Source of the DNA: Cristatella mucedo
Lineage: Eukaryota; Bryozoa; Phylactolaemata; Cristatellidae
Direction: 5' to 3'
Length of the DNA: 64,000 bases
Assembly (NCBI GenBank): GCA_009760855.2
Contig: WPIO01000022.1
Span: 2,608,501-2,672,500, forward strand
This document shows, piece by piece, positions 37,125 through 49,201 of the stretch. The notes beneath the pieces were generated by a model. The model was not told the DNA's origin. It did no database searches and worked only from the letters and a program-made list of their open reading frames with translations. The position numbers were made by a program, and so were the translations under genes. Each line of letters opens with the position of its first letter. Positions within the stretch are counted from its first letter, which is position 1.

Positions 37125-37870
37125 CAATCGTTAGGCTCCCCGTGGTTTAGCTCCTTCAAACCTGGCTGAACTCTTCCACCAGTTTCAGCCTCCTTGTGCC
37201 CTTAGGTCCTCTATAGACGCCAAATTAGCTGTTTCATTTCTTCCTCTTATCGTTAGCTATGAAAGCGTTAGCTGTGCACGTCCTAGACTTTAGAACTCAC
37301 TTGCATAATTCCTATGCAACGGCATCTACTCTCATGCTGCCGAATGCGGCCCATCCTTTCCAGCCGTTGTCAGCTGTTAGTTCCGTGCTATTCACTTACC
37401 TTCAGACTTCGATGAGATTCTCACTTTCTTACATGAGATAGTATCCTGTATGCTGATCTTTGTTGTATGAGATCGAGTCTGCTGGCTACCATCTGTGCAG
37501 TATCGGAGCTTGGATGATCTGGGAGACCGGCAAGATTTTCATGTAGGGGGCAAGACCCACAATCAATGAAAAATTGTTGCACAGAATAATGTTGTTTATC
37601 TGCAGGCTCGAACTCGGCAGTTGCTCATCGAGTGAAATAAATGTTGTCAATAGTGGCGGCTGGTGGGCATAGGAATAGGAGGCGTCCCAGGTTTATATCG
37701 AGAACTGGGGGGGGGGGGGGTAAATGCCCCGCCGCTCCTCCACTGGTTCTGCCACTGAGTATGCGCGCCGAAAGTCGGACTAGGCTTTGAATTCGCTATT
37801 ACAAACTCTCGAGGCTAACACTCACTTCATCCTTGTGGTTTTGCAGACTTACAGAAGGAGATACACTGCA
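37125..37870 (+). mobile_element. LINE family B, eroded and interrupted
   Basis: GGTTTAGCTCCTTCAAACCT and CACCAGTTTCAGCCTCCTTG match family B. A foreign stretch with a G run lies at about 37500-37740; the 3' end (ACTTACAGAAGGAGATACAC) follows. Confidence 0.7.
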
Positions 37871-37874
37871 GGAA

Positions 37875-38650
37875 TGGTAATAATATATTTGTATTGCACC
37901 CTTAGTGAAATGAATATCTTCCTAGATACTTTACAGATTCTGTACAGAAAGCATGACCGAATGATTAGCGGTAACATTTGAAATGCCATCAAACATAACA
38001 ATTTTTAGATTTAACATGCACAGGGTCAACATTTAGATGTGGATACTATCATCAGGCAATGTCTGCTCCAATAACCACACAAATAACGAATCACAAGGGC
38101 TCACAAAATGCTGTAACAAACAGGTATGTTTTGAGGTTCATTTTATATGTCGTCATGTCAGGAAATGTCGCGGAGTCAGTCGGGAGTTAGTTCCAGGCCT
38201 GGGAGCATAAGATAAAAGCATGGTTTCCAATGGATTTGAGGTTCGTATGAGGTGTAACTACATGATTTGAGTCAAGAAAGCGGGCGTTACGATGCCTAGT
38301 CTGGTTGGGGGATAGTTTTGATAGGTAGGCGAGAAAATTAAGGGACTTAAAAGTAAGTGACAGAACCTTGAAATATATACGCTGCTTGATTAGAAGTCAG
38401 TGCAGGTCGGCGAAAAGTGGTGTGATGTGGAAACTTAGACGCTCACGACAGATAAGCCTAGCTGCAGAGTTATGCACCAACTGTAAGCGGCTGATTGCAC
38501 ATGCCGGTAGACCAGGAAGCAGTGACTTACATAAGTCGAAACGGGATGTTAAAAATGCATGGACCTATTTGAATGCCCCCGTCTAAGGAAGCCGAAATTT
38601 TAGCAATGTTATGCAGCTGAAAGTAGGCAGACTTGACTGTCGACTGTTAG
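37875..38650 (-). mobile_element. LINE family A, 3' part, eroded
   Basis: Contains the 3' end (TTACAGATTCTGTACAGAAA) and complements of the RT C-terminal region (GGAGTTAGTTCCAGGCCTGG, GTCAGTGCAGGTCGGCGAAA). Confidence 0.75.
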
Positions 38651-41600
38651 TCTTCACAGACTTGCATTGTGATGATGACTCAATGTAGCTGCTTATGCAG
38701 CTGAAGACGTTATATCAATTTGCATACGAGTCGCATTCAGCAAATTTCGCTCGTATCAAGCTCAATAACTCAGAGCGCTGAAGTCAAAGAAGAGGGGAAG
38801 ATGACTTGGAGCGCTCGTACTGCTGAGGCATTTTGAGGAGCGAAAACGCTGGAGCACGTTGCGTAAGCAAACGCAGATTCGAAGCGCTGTGCGAAGGTAA
38901 GATGGATGCCAATACTTTTATGAGATTCGGTTAATCCCCGAGCATGTATCAAGGATAAATTGCGTCTTTTCTTGCTGCCAAAACTTTGTTTGTACGCTCG
39001 TTCGGTGGTGAATTTGAAAATGCTCGATTGATTCGCCACACAGCAGTCGTACGCGCGCTTACGCGGGCTTACAGGCTTACTAATGATTCGCCACACAGTC
39101 GTACGCAGTCATTGCATTACATTACGCGGGCTTACTCGCCTGGCAGTTGTTTTTACCCTGCTATACGAGTGACTGGCTACTTGCTCAGGTGATTGTGGTA
39201 GGGTTGCAACTCAATGTTAGCTAGCTATCTACGTACGCTAGGGTTTTCCCTTTTTCCATCGTGGGCTCGAACGGGAGAGTAAAGGTGAGGACTGAAGCTG
39301 CTGACTAATTAGCCTTGCGGCCGACGAGCCACCCTACCCATGCACGAACACTGTTTTGTCATCCAGCCATTGATGAGCTAATCCCTTCCAGATCGTAAAT
39401 CAAAGCTCACCACCAAAGTCAACTTCTCGCCTGGCGCTATTTTGCCTGACACCGAGCCCGCGAGTTCAAATCAACCCTGCATAGTACAGCCCCAGGCCAT
39501 TGCCTGACCTCTAGCAGCCGAGCGTGTGGCAACTGCACGTTTCTTTATAATTCTGCGATAGCCATGCACCAAGGCAAGAGCCCCGGGTAGCAGCTGCTAT
39601 TCAGACAGCAGTGCCGCAGCAGTTGCCTCAGCAAGGTTGCCGTTAAGAGAGCGGGGCCAGGTGGCGCCACCGACCCCCGGTATTGTGCTCGTCGAGTGGC
39701 TGCACCCGTGCGCTAGTGTTCCGGCTCAGATACCTTCCGGGGTGCTAGAAAATGTGAAACGAAACCACTCAGCGCTGAGATATCAGATAGGTGCTAACTA
39801 AACGTCCTGGAGTACGTTTTCGAACATTATTCTCGAACAAAATAAGGGGGAATGCGCCATTGACCACGACTCAGGCGACCTCCGAGATTCCCAATCACTC
39901 CTCCCCAGGAAGCTTAGTGCTTCACTTTTGATGAAACTTCAACTCAGCTAAATTACATATTGCATTTGATATTAATGATTATGACTGTATTAGATCTTGC
40001 CATTCAGTCGGTCCGTTTACCGGGATCTTCGAAGAATTCGCCAAGCCAAAAATTACAAACCATTGGCTGCAAATATCAAACTTAACAGCCTTGCTGCTGA
40101 AAGACTTTTTTCAATTCGATTCGCCGACAGCAGAGCTTTGAATACTAGACTAAGAAAACTGCGAGAGACAGCATATGGCCAGTTGAAAAAAGCGCAGCCG
40201 CTAGCTCTCAGCTTGACCAATAGGATGATGACTTACTAATGATTTGTAATTGGTACGTTCGCGTTGCTTGTAAATCGCCCTGTTTCGTCAGAAATCAGCT
40301 GCGTCAGCTGTCAATTCAAGAAATAATGGATTGTCATTGATGCAAGGTTAATAAAAAAGATGCCCAAAACGTTTGCAGAGTAACCCCAGTGAACACTTTA
40401 TCCTCTGTCTCGCGAATATCGCATCTGCTGCAGTCAACAGCACACGCCTTATCACTTGCACTAAGGAGAGGACTTATGCTGCTGGCGAGGATGAAGGCCT
40501 CGTCTTGCAGTCATGCTGGCATAGTCCGATCCTTTCGAGACCAGCTATGACCTATAATACAAGCTGGCGAGACTTATTCTGACACTGCAAGTGTCAACTG
40601 CCGAACGCGTGTTACTAATTGATAAATGTTTCAAGATGTGCCTTCGAATGATGACGGTTGTGAGAGTACCTCAATGACGCCATACTATTGTATGTTGAGG
40701 AAGATATCGCCTCGGTGACGAAAGATGAGATCATCACAAACTATCGATCTATTCGAAGCCACCGCTCACGCGACGAACAGGCGATTAGGTTTAATGGGCG
40801 AAATTAAGTCGAATACACGAAAGAGGCAATTTCTGCCACGTTCATCATTGTCGGCTCGGTTTGCCCCTCCCTGGACATTCTTGCTTCGCCACTGTATACG
40901 GGTGTGTAAAAATCACTCAATAGCCGACACTATTTTGGTATTTGTGGGGCTTGATATTTTGAGCTAATGTTGTAGGTGCTTGTATTGTTTCCTACTCATT
41001 AAAATCCCCGATTTGTCAAATATCTCATCAAGTTCTTCCCATGCCAACAATTTGGCTAGCCAGCTAGCTGAGAAAAGTAAATCTTCGAAATCGAATGTTT
41101 GAAGTTGCACACATAACGTATGATTTGCATATACATGGATGATTTAAACTGCAATTATTAGGGCCCTGCCTCTGCTGCATCTGAACTGTAGATACATTAA
41201 GAACAAAACAATTATCAACGACGAAAAGAAGCCAAAGCTTTCAAAATAGGAAGGGAATTTATATATTTAGTCTCCATTTTAGTTCAATTCATATTTTCGT
41301 GGTATTTTCTGTTTCTGGTTTCAGAAATCATTTACTTTCAGCTGCTATAGCAGTTTAAAAGATTCAGCAGATTTCCATGTGCGAGACTGGGAGCTATTCA
41401 TGCTGCATACATTTTTTCTCATATTTTAATCGATGTGAGCATTTGAAATTATCTGATATCAGCAGAGTTGATAACCTTGTTACTCTTGATGCTGAGTACC
41501 GGCTACAGCCACTATCAGTTGCCAGCGGCGTTGCTGTTGTCCTCTTTCTAGTTGGCTATTTGGTTGCTAGAATTATGGCGATCTGTATCATGGGCATCGC

Positions 41601-42194
41601 CCAGATTCATAGTGTATGCTCAAAATATAGTCACGCTGCTTTTCAATGAGGTTATGCATGTATCAAAGGGATATTTTGCGACGCTTTATGCTCTATTTAC
41701 CGTTTCAGTCCTGAACGGAGACAGCTTTTGGGCCTATTAGCGACAAGCGCTCGGGTAAACGGCACTAAAAAAGCAATATAGTTCGTGTGTACAGTGCCCT
41801 CAGATAATGTAATAATCTCTATCCAGGTTCTATCCCGCTTCACAGATGCCACATGGCGCGAGCCCACGACTGAGGGTCGTCAAATAAATTCACCTTGACC
41901 TCGTTAATTCAAGTGCGATCACCTTAACCCTAGGCCAAATCAGGGCGGCACTAAACTGAAATCATTCGGTTATCTGACCTTCAGCTGATATGAACCGTAA
42001 AAAACAGCGCGGCCTATATCACGCGCATTTGGACGTAACTCGAGGCTGGCGTCCTCGCGGCTGGCGTCTTGCACACCAGGCTGCCCGGGTTCCACGTGGA
42101 GCACGCCTGCCACCCATCCCACGAATGTTACGCCTCGCCTCGCGAAGGTGACCTGAAAATCTGGGTAGGACGCCATAAAAGTCAAACGCCCTCC
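38651..42194. other. Gene-poor interval with unassigned open frames
   Basis: No recognised gene. Weak SINE-like traces lie near 39180-39330 and 41860-41960. Three plus-strand frames of 210-243 nt (39997-40239, 40373-40582, 40725-40967) have no recognised domain (see findings). Confidence 0.5.
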
Positions 42195-42400
42195 CCTAGA
42201 AAATCTCAGACCTAATTACGGTAAGTCTGGAACTCGCTTCTAGCTTCTGTCGCCATCAGCGATGACTTTGCTGACGTTAAGGCCCAGCTAAAGACGCATA
42301 TCTTCCACCCAGTTTTCCCTGCGCCTCGTTTAACCTGTCTCGTTTTCTATGCGCTTTGGGTGCTTACCTGGGCATGACTTCGTGCGCATATTTTAATACC
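42195..42400 (+). mobile_element. LINE C-terminal fragment
   Basis: Translates as WNSL-like sequence followed by SVAISDDFADVKAQLKTHIF and HPVFPAP, the usual end of an L2/CR1-type RT. It is more diverged than family A. Confidence 0.55.
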
Positions 42401-42819
42401 AGCGGGTCCTACTAACCGGTGGTCCTGAGTGTCTTGTTGTGTGCACTTTCATGCTTTCCCTAACCGAGATATCGTGCATGTTATTTACCCTTACGCGTAT
42501 ACGTGCAGGACCATTGTGTTAGTAAGCATATTAAAATAGATTGACTGCTTAATAACACATTGAAAACTATGGTTAATATCGTTTCGCAATTAAACAACAT
42601 TGCGCAATTCTTCCCAAATTAATTGATCTTTATTTTCACTTATAATCATTATCAGATCTATTACTCGCGAATAGCCTTTTTAAGAAACGCTCACTCGACC
42701 AATGCACTGCACTGCACTGTCCGCTTTCGGAGTAGCCAGCGTCTAAAGACTTACCAAAGTTTGCTATCTCATGTTCTCCGGACTGCACGGCACGCAGACA
42801 CAAATAGTCACCAGAGCTG

Positions 42820-42829
42820 TATAAATAAA
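42820..42829 (+). promoter_or_regulatory. TATA box upstream of the Dpy-30-motif gene
   Basis: TATAAATAAA, 60-70 bp before the ATG at 42888. The spacing allows a start site about 30 bp downstream and a 5'UTR of 35-40 nt. Inferred from motif and position only. Confidence 0.45.
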
Positions 42830-42887
42830 AGGAGCGTGCACAGTTTAGTGTCCCATTTCTCTGCAGAGGAAACAAGGCGACTGCATT

Positions 42888-43100
42888 ATGGCATCAAAGA
42901 TTATCCCGACTATTCGCGTTGGACGCCGTCCTGAAGCCGCACTTGCAGCCTGCTATGACGCGGAATATCTTCGGAACACATTTCAGAACATATTAGCCGC
43001 TTGCCTCGGGGAGATCTTACTGCTCCATCCGGCGGACCCAATAGAGTATATGGCACAGTGGCTCTACAGCTACAGGGATGATAAGCGACGAGAAAAAGAG
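42888..43100 (+). CDS. Dpy-30 motif exon
   Basis: 213 nt, open from the ATG to donor GAG|GTAACA. It encodes the complete Dpy-30 motif and then a basic RDDKRREKE stretch. This is the better supported of the two exons. Confidence 0.75.
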
Positions 43101-45091
43101 GTAACAAGTGTTACGACCACCTGCTTAGTTAGATGGCGAAAAATGCAGCAGTCCCCAAAAAGAGCTTTCTATAGGCTTCACAGTTCAATTAAGTTAATCA
43201 TATTATTAGTATTACTTCCTTAAAAATGACTGCCAACTTTTATGTTGACTTTATGGATTGACAAAACTCTTCGACAACCTGATAAGCAGTTATGCATTTG
43301 GTGTGTGGTTATATGTATGTGCCACAGGGTGAACATCGAGGAGTTCCATCTGCCTCATCTCTGGCTCATTCCTAAGAGGTAGATTTATCAGCTCGTCCAA
43401 ATTGCGATTCGAATTTTATTTTGGCTTTAAAAAGTAAAGGTTAGCTGATCAAGCAACCTCACGTTGCATAGAAACAGAAGAGCATTAAGGGCTATCATTA
43501 CCGCTGTGGGCACAATAGAATTGCCACTCAAAGGAAGACTCAAACCGATGACTCTATGTCGTAAAGCTGAGGCATCTGATTCCTAGTCCAACACCAAGTT
43601 TCTTGTTAGAATCTGCAGTGTGCCGTAAGAGGAACTCTACATTGCATTATTCAGGAGCACTTGCTAGAATCGTGCAATTCAGTGAGCCATATCCTGTGCC
43701 AGAGATGCGGGTCGACAGATGTTATCTAACGTTTTGTACAAGCATAGGCTAGAGCCACTGAGGGTTCTCACTCTTCACGACCTAGGACCCGGGTTCGAGT
43801 CCTGCAGTGGGCCATCCTTGATTGGCCACTGCAATTAATATTAATATTAATGTATTAATAGCCTTGAATGTTCTTCTGCCGAAATACACGGGATATACGA
43901 GTCTGTTAAATAAGCTAACAACTATTTAACGACGAAATTACGTCTTACTCCAACCGACGAGCAGCCGCTGTGTGAGTATGGAATAAACACAATGATCATT
44001 GTTCGCCAACAAGTTTTTATTTCTTGCGGGTCTTGCCCCCGACATAAAATATTCTGGCTCCACCCTTCTGGTAAAATCTATTGGCTGTTATGTTCCTATC
44101 TGCATTTTTCAAGTTTCTACCATTTCTTATAGTGTTCGTCCTCTGCTTTTAACTTTGATTTTCTGCCTTATCTTATAAGAATTCAAATATTGCAAACAGG
44201 TTGACACAATGCTGGATAAATACTAGTGAGTATGAAATCTTCAAGGCATAGTAAAGCGTCTGGTTGCTACTGGAGACAAATTAAAGCTCCAGAAATGTGA
44301 GGCTGGGGAAATAGTCTTATGAAAAACGCAGAAGAGGCACGAATTGATGGCGATGGCCTTTAACCAGCTATAGAATGTCTCGTAAGTTACAATGGTTGGT
44401 TGACAATACAACCTACGGCAACAATAAAAAAAAATCAAGTTCGCTCACCAGTCGCATTACCGGACAGGGAGGTAGTGAAACGCATAACAATGGCTGCAGC
44501 AGCAGCAAGTTACCAAGAAAAGTAAAGCCAGGCAAAGCATCGAAGGAAAAGTGCTGTGCACTCAGCTGTCCAATCCGTCGAGGTCTCAGCCTTCAATCTC
44601 TAGCAGGGTTTGTGCTTGAGCCTGCTGCTAGACAAGAATACAATTAATTTTGGTGGCATTTGTCTTTCATAAGACAGATGAGCTGTCTGCAAAAAAGAAG
44701 ATAAAAATTGCTTGGAATCGATGTCGAATTTGCTCCAATAACTTGAGATGCTAATGGTGAGCGCGTTACTGTTTTCTGCTTGATACGGGAGGGGGGCCAT
44801 GACTCGGAAGTATTGAACGGATATATAATAGAGCTCGTTCTGATCCGATGTCGTGTCGTCCATTTGTAGACGGCCGCCGAGAAAGCTGCTCGGGCGCTGG
44901 TTATCCAGGTGACAAGAAGGCTTCAGGTGGTCAGCAAAAATATGCAGCAGACATCAGGCCACTCTGACGTGCAGCGCGAGTCACCAGCAACTTCGCGCAC
45001 TTCCATATCCTGCATACATTCTGATCACAGTGTTGCCGAGCGTCGAAGTCTGTCTTTGAGCAATAACGAGCTCGATCAGCAGGCTGGCTAA
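42888..45091 (+). CDS. Dpy-30 motif protein, small spliced gene (two exons seen)
   Basis: Exon 1 (42888-43100, 71 codons) begins MASKIIPTIRVGRRPEAAL and holds a Dpy-30 motif at about residues 27-60: YLRNTFQNILAACLGEIL followed by HPADPIEYMAQWLYSY. The core [R/K]PxDPIE[Y/F]xAxWLYxY is the signature of DPY30, DYDC1/2 and related proteins, a two-helix fold that pairs to form a docking site for amphipathic helices. The donor is GAG|GTAACA in phase 0. Exon 2 (44870-45091, 73 codons plus TAA) follows a TTTGTAG acceptor in the same phase and opens TAAEKAARALVIQVTRRLQ, then a Ser-rich tail ending NELDQQAG. The joined product would be 144 residues. The C-terminal half is not recognised, and an extra exon between the two cannot be excluded. 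The motif is strong; the exon linkage is inferred from phase and signals. Confidence 0.68.
43430..43600 (-). repeat. tRNA-derived SINE, eroded
   Basis: AAAGGTTAGCTGATCAAGCA, GGGCTATCATTACCGCTGTG, and a B-box complement AGACTCAAACCGATGACTC. It lies inside the intron of the Dpy-30-motif gene. Confidence 0.65.
43745..43880 (+). repeat. tRNA-derived SINE, eroded
   Basis: CCACTGAGGGTTCTCACTCT and B box CGGGTTCGAGTCCTGCAGTG. Confidence 0.65.
44870..45091 (+). CDS. Probable terminal exon of the Dpy-30-motif gene
   Basis: The acceptor CCATTTGTAG is followed by 222 nt of open frame in phase 0, ending in TAA at 45089-45091. It encodes a basic helix (AAEKAARALVIQVTRRLQ) and a Ser/Thr-rich tail. Assigned to this gene by strand, phase, and the lack of another candidate. 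Confidence 0.55.
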   Translation, partial: TAAEKAARALVIQVTRRLQVVSKNMQQTSGHSDVQRESPATSRTSISCIHSDHSVAERRSLSLSNNELDQQAG

Positions 45092-45096
45092 ATAAA
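45091..45096 (+). terminator. Poly(A) signal overlapping the stop codon
   Basis: AATAAA shares its first A with the last base of the TAA stop (TAAATAAA), followed by an A run. If it is used, the 3'UTR would be only about 10-30 nt. Confidence 0.5.
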
Positions 45097-45174
45097 AAAA
45101 AAGTCTAAATGGTGATTAGCAAAGAATGCTAACTTCATTTGCGTGTCTAATAACAATCTGTCTTGAGCAGCTTA

Positions 45175-45440
45175 CCCTCCTACTGCCGACTATGGCTCAT
45201 CCTTTTCAGCGGTCCTGAGCTGCTACTTCTATTCTACTCACTACCTCAACTGCTCTCATGACTCTGCTATGCTTCCCACTTTCTCTTTGTTGCGTGAGAC
45301 GAAGTCTGTTGGCTACCGAATGCGTACCGAAAGCCGCTTAGGCTGTGAGTGCGCTGTACAAAACTCTCCTGCGTAACACCCACGTGGTCTTTATGACTTT
45401 GTGGAGTTACAGACGGAGATACATACATACTTACATACTA
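45175..45440 (+). mobile_element. LINE family B, 3' end
   Basis: TACTGCCGACTATGGCTCAT to GGAGATACATACATACTTAC; nearly the same as 16730-16995. Severely 5'-truncated. Confidence 0.85.
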
Positions 45441-45489
45441 AAAAATAAAAGAATTCTTGTGAAGAGATGTGTGCAGCTGAAATATCAGC

Positions 45490-45492
<3 letters not shown>

Positions 45493-45531
<39 letters not shown>
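45493..45531. repeat. AT microsatellite
   Basis: About 19 AT units. Confidence 0.95.
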
Positions 45532-45534
<3 letters not shown>

Positions 45535-45689
45535 CATTAAAACCCAGAAGAAATATCGCTGCGGTAAAAAGGAAGTTTCCGTTCTCTGGAGTTGAACCAA
45601 CGACCCCGGAAAGGCAAGAGTTTAGCAATTCACCAAGCTCCGATGACAAGAAAGTGAGAAATAGACATGGTTTAAGTGGAATACACTTA

Positions 45690-47040
45690 ATAATAGTAAT
45701 AGTAATAACACACCTTTATGTCACTCTAAGAGAGCTATATATATATATTTCCAGGCAGTTTACATCCGCTAGACTGAAAGAATGTCAACTGATTTCTAAT
45801 TAAGTGTGTTTAATTAGTAGTGCTGTTCGGAGCTAAGTTTTTATTTTTTTTTTAAATGTCCTCGTGTCAAAAGATGTTTTTACGTCAGTCGGTAGTGAAA
45901 TACCAGCATATTGAGAGCGCAGGGACTCAATGGAATGGTCTAGAAAACATCGGTGTTTGGTTACAGATGACGCGAGTAAGAAGCGGCCGCGGGTGGTATG
46001 ATTATGATGATGCGAAACCTGATTGGGTAGTGTTTGAGATATTTAGGCCAATGCAAGAGCGTTGAAGGACTTATGAGTGAATGACATAACCTTGAAGTCG
46101 ATACGCGGCTTGCTGGGCAACCGGTGCAAGACACAGAGAAGTGGTGTAATTTGGCCGTCTGCCAAAAGATGCTTGCAGTTTTGCACCAGCTGTGAGCTTC
46201 GTATTGCACAGGCAGGAAGACATGCAAGTAGTGAGTTAACGAAATCTAGACGGGATTTCAAAATTCACGGACCGGTTTGGATCCGGTTTCCTTATCAAAG
46301 AAAGCCCATATTTTGCAGTCTTACGTTGCTGGAAGTAGGCAGATCTGATTGTGGAGCTGAATTTGTCATCTAGTGAAAGGTCATTTTGGAAAGGACACGT
46401 AGATTCTGTGAAGAGGCCAATTTAGATGTACTGGCCGAGATCATTTTGATGCTCAGGCTTAACGGCTTTTGTATATCTCTTGGTTTTCCCATAAAGATTA
46501 CGCTAGTTTAGTCTTCATTTAATTTGACACAGTCTGCAGTCATCCAAGGGCGAATGTCTGAAATACATGTTGGAAGAGATTCGAGAGAATTCGAAGTGTT
46601 TGAAGGCCTCAAAGCACAAATAAAGTAAAGTCTAACTGATTCAACAGACTCATTTGTATAGCGACAGAAAAGCCTTACAGGCTATTACCACAGCTTGCAG
46701 TGGTAAATAATTAATCGACCACTGCATGATTCGAACCTACGACCTGGGTCGTGAAGAGCAAGTACATTACCCATGTGCAAAGACCCAGGTGCTGCTGTAT
46801 GACATCTGCATACAAATAAAAGTCTAGATTGTGGTTTGCGATTGCATAGGTAAGAGGGAGATTCTACATTTTGCGAATAGGACCTAAAACAGGTCCCTGG
46901 TGTACCCCATACTTTACAGGATCATCTGATGACCATTGGCTGTTGACACCAATGCTCTGGAGTCGTACGGGTATTGAGGATTTTTTAGCCAATAATATAG
47001 AGCGATTCCTAATTGGACCACATAAAGTTCGAGCACCTTG
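45690..47040 (-). mobile_element. LINE family A, eroded, interrupted by a SINE
   Basis: An AATAGTAATAGTAATAA tail, then complements of the RT region (GTGAGTTAACGAAATCTAGA, GTCCCTGGTGTACCCCATAC). The copy is split at about 46618-46795 by a SINE and resumes with CATCTGCATACAAATAAAAG, the complement of the ADD-box segment. Confidence 0.78.
46618..46795 (-). repeat. tRNA-derived SINE nested in a LINE
   Basis: AAAGTAAAGTCTAACTGATT, GCTATTACCACAGCTTGCAG, and B-box complement GATTCGAACCTACGACCTGG, with LINE A sequence on both sides. Confidence 0.8.
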
Positions 47041-47854
47041 CATGTTTCGGTGAGAGTTACGAATTAGAAGCTAGTGACACAAAACCAAAGCTTCTTACTA
47101 TTAGCCTAACCGATGAGTTGTGGCAGATGAAAAATAATCAGTCGACAAGTATATGCAAAGTAGCAGGTCAGCAGCAGCTACCAGGTCTGTGCCAAGACAG
47201 GAAGAATTTCACGCCAGGAACCCCAGTTACCAAGCTGCAACTGGCTTCTTGTTGCTGGCGCGATGCTGCAGAAATAATAGGTAGAAGTAAAAATTGGATT
47301 GGTGAAGCTGCCAAAAGCCAACGAGACGCTAAACAATACACGTTATCTAAAAGTGAGGTGAGTTTTAAGAAGTATGAAAGTTAGAAAGATGCACACTTTT
47401 ATACCAAATAAATTATATTTCTCTGTTCTTATCAGCTTAATTTCTGATATACAGTCCATCAGATCGTTATGATATTAATTTGATTTTTGGAAAAACATTT
47501 AGCTTGATTTTTGCATCTCCCTCAGGCTGAGTTATTAATTATCCACAGCTTGATCTGCTTTTTAGACTCGGACTGCAGTAATTACTGCCAACAGCTAGTA
47601 CAATACATATATTCGATATATTTTATCGTGGACCTAAGGGAAATCACAAAACCAGAAGCTCTAAGCGAAAATACAAAGCATACTTTATAAACCTTGCGTA
47701 TCATAAAGTAAGATTAAAGTCTGAAGAAGCTATTGAGACTGAGCGTGCAGCCAAGATCGAATGTCTTAGCTTGGCTCTTAATTAAACGCATACATTAACG
47801 GAAAGTGTTGCAGATATATCACTGCAGAAGGACTGGGATGGCAGTTGCAGCCCT

Positions 47855-47895
47855 CTCGCTCTGTGGAGTTACAGACTGAGATACATTACATTACA
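47855..47895 (+). mobile_element. LINE family B extreme 3' tail
   Basis: CTGTGGAGTTACAGACTGAG followed by ATACATTACATTACATC. Confidence 0.55.
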
Positions 47896-48134
47896 TCTGG
47901 CTTGAGAAATTTACATGATATGTTGAATTCACATAGAGCGTTAGGTTTTCTCGACAACTTTTCTTCCTGGTTTGATCCATGGAATCACGAGTGCAGTTGG
48001 TGCATGAAGTTACCCAGCAAACAAGGTCACCGTCCCTCTTTGCATGCTATTGTCGTAGCCGTACTAAGCTAGTGTGTGCAGGGCCGAGAAACAAAAACTC
48101 TGCAATAATGCTCCAGCCTGTGAAAGTTCTCACC

Positions 48135-48179
48135 GGTCACCCAACGGTGCAAATAGGGTACAATGCACGCTGGGTGACC
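48135..48179. repeat. Imperfect hairpin, 9 bp plus 5 bp stems
   Basis: GGTCACCCA (48135-48143) pairs with TGGGTGACC (48171-48179); inside, GTGCA pairs with TGCAC around a 12-nt loop. Confidence 0.7.
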
Positions 48180-49195
48180 AGTCTTTCGCCAACGGGTTCG
48201 GTGTCAATGCGGTAAGTCAGCCGTTATCAATAGTAGCTAGTGGCTGTCGGGTTAGTGTGCTCAATTTCAGTCTGTGTGAGCCAGCTTAAGGCCATCTGAT
48301 GGCTCTCGCACGTCTCTCACCAAATTCCTTGAGTATTTGCAGACTAAACAACCCCAGGCCCTTATGCTGTGCAGCGCTTCAACCTGGTTACATAAACAGC
48401 AGTCAGAAGGCCGAGTAAGAGACGATTAAAACAATGTAAAATCTGCAGTTGTGCTTTAAAACGTTTTACGCTCTTTGCAGTGGGTATGTTTGTGAAAGAA
48501 TCTACGGGACATCTTAAGTAGCGCCTAGTGCTACACCCACTTCCACACTACACCGTGCTACACTAACGATGCGGCGGGACGCCCTGCGTCCAATGATCGA
48601 TCCAACGTGAGTCACCGATGCCCAGCGAGCAGGAACCTAGGCAGTGAGAACGAGGCTGGAGGGAATAATCTTGCCCGATGCCTCCTCGATTCAGACCATT
48701 TCGTGCCTTGTGGATTTAAAAGTGAGACCTATATGCTCGCCTGACCGAGAGCCTCATTCAGAGCACGATTATATTAGACCGGCAGCCCCCTCTCGTTCTA
48801 AGACTGGCTCCTCAACGGACGAGCAATTTCAGTCAGATGACTGCGGTCCAGTGCTCTCTAAGATCAAAATCGTCGGCAAAAGCAACGTCAACACTTGAGC
48901 TGCAGTAAAAGCTCTTGCTGCGCCGTTCAAGTGACGATCCTGTGCGACGACCAGAGTTGTTACGTTGAGCAGTGGCGGGTGTGCACCATTCTCCGGAAGA
49001 GTCTGACGGGTGCTGTGGAATCGCTGCGAGGTAGCTCTCCGGTGTCACCGGTGCATGCGAAAATCACTTAAATAAAGGTTGTGGAGCCGACAGGCCGCCC
49101 GACTACATTAAATAAGTGACGATCCTGAGTCATGACAGTCCAATTAGTGGTAGACTCACTACCAGCGGCCAAATATTGCCGTCTGCGAGCACTTA

Positions 49196-49201
49196 TTTAT
49201 T
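49196..49201 (-). terminator. Candidate PKG poly(A) signal
   Basis: On the minus strand this reads AATAAA (inside AATAAATAAG), about 850 nt after the PKG stop codon. I saw no clear canonical signal closer on that strand. Position only, so low confidence. Confidence 0.3.

Noticed and set aside
45570-45630. tRNA-like sequence (TGGAGTTGAACCAACGACC)
   Set aside because: It resembles a B-box complement, but the rest of a tRNA or of the SINE could not be traced.
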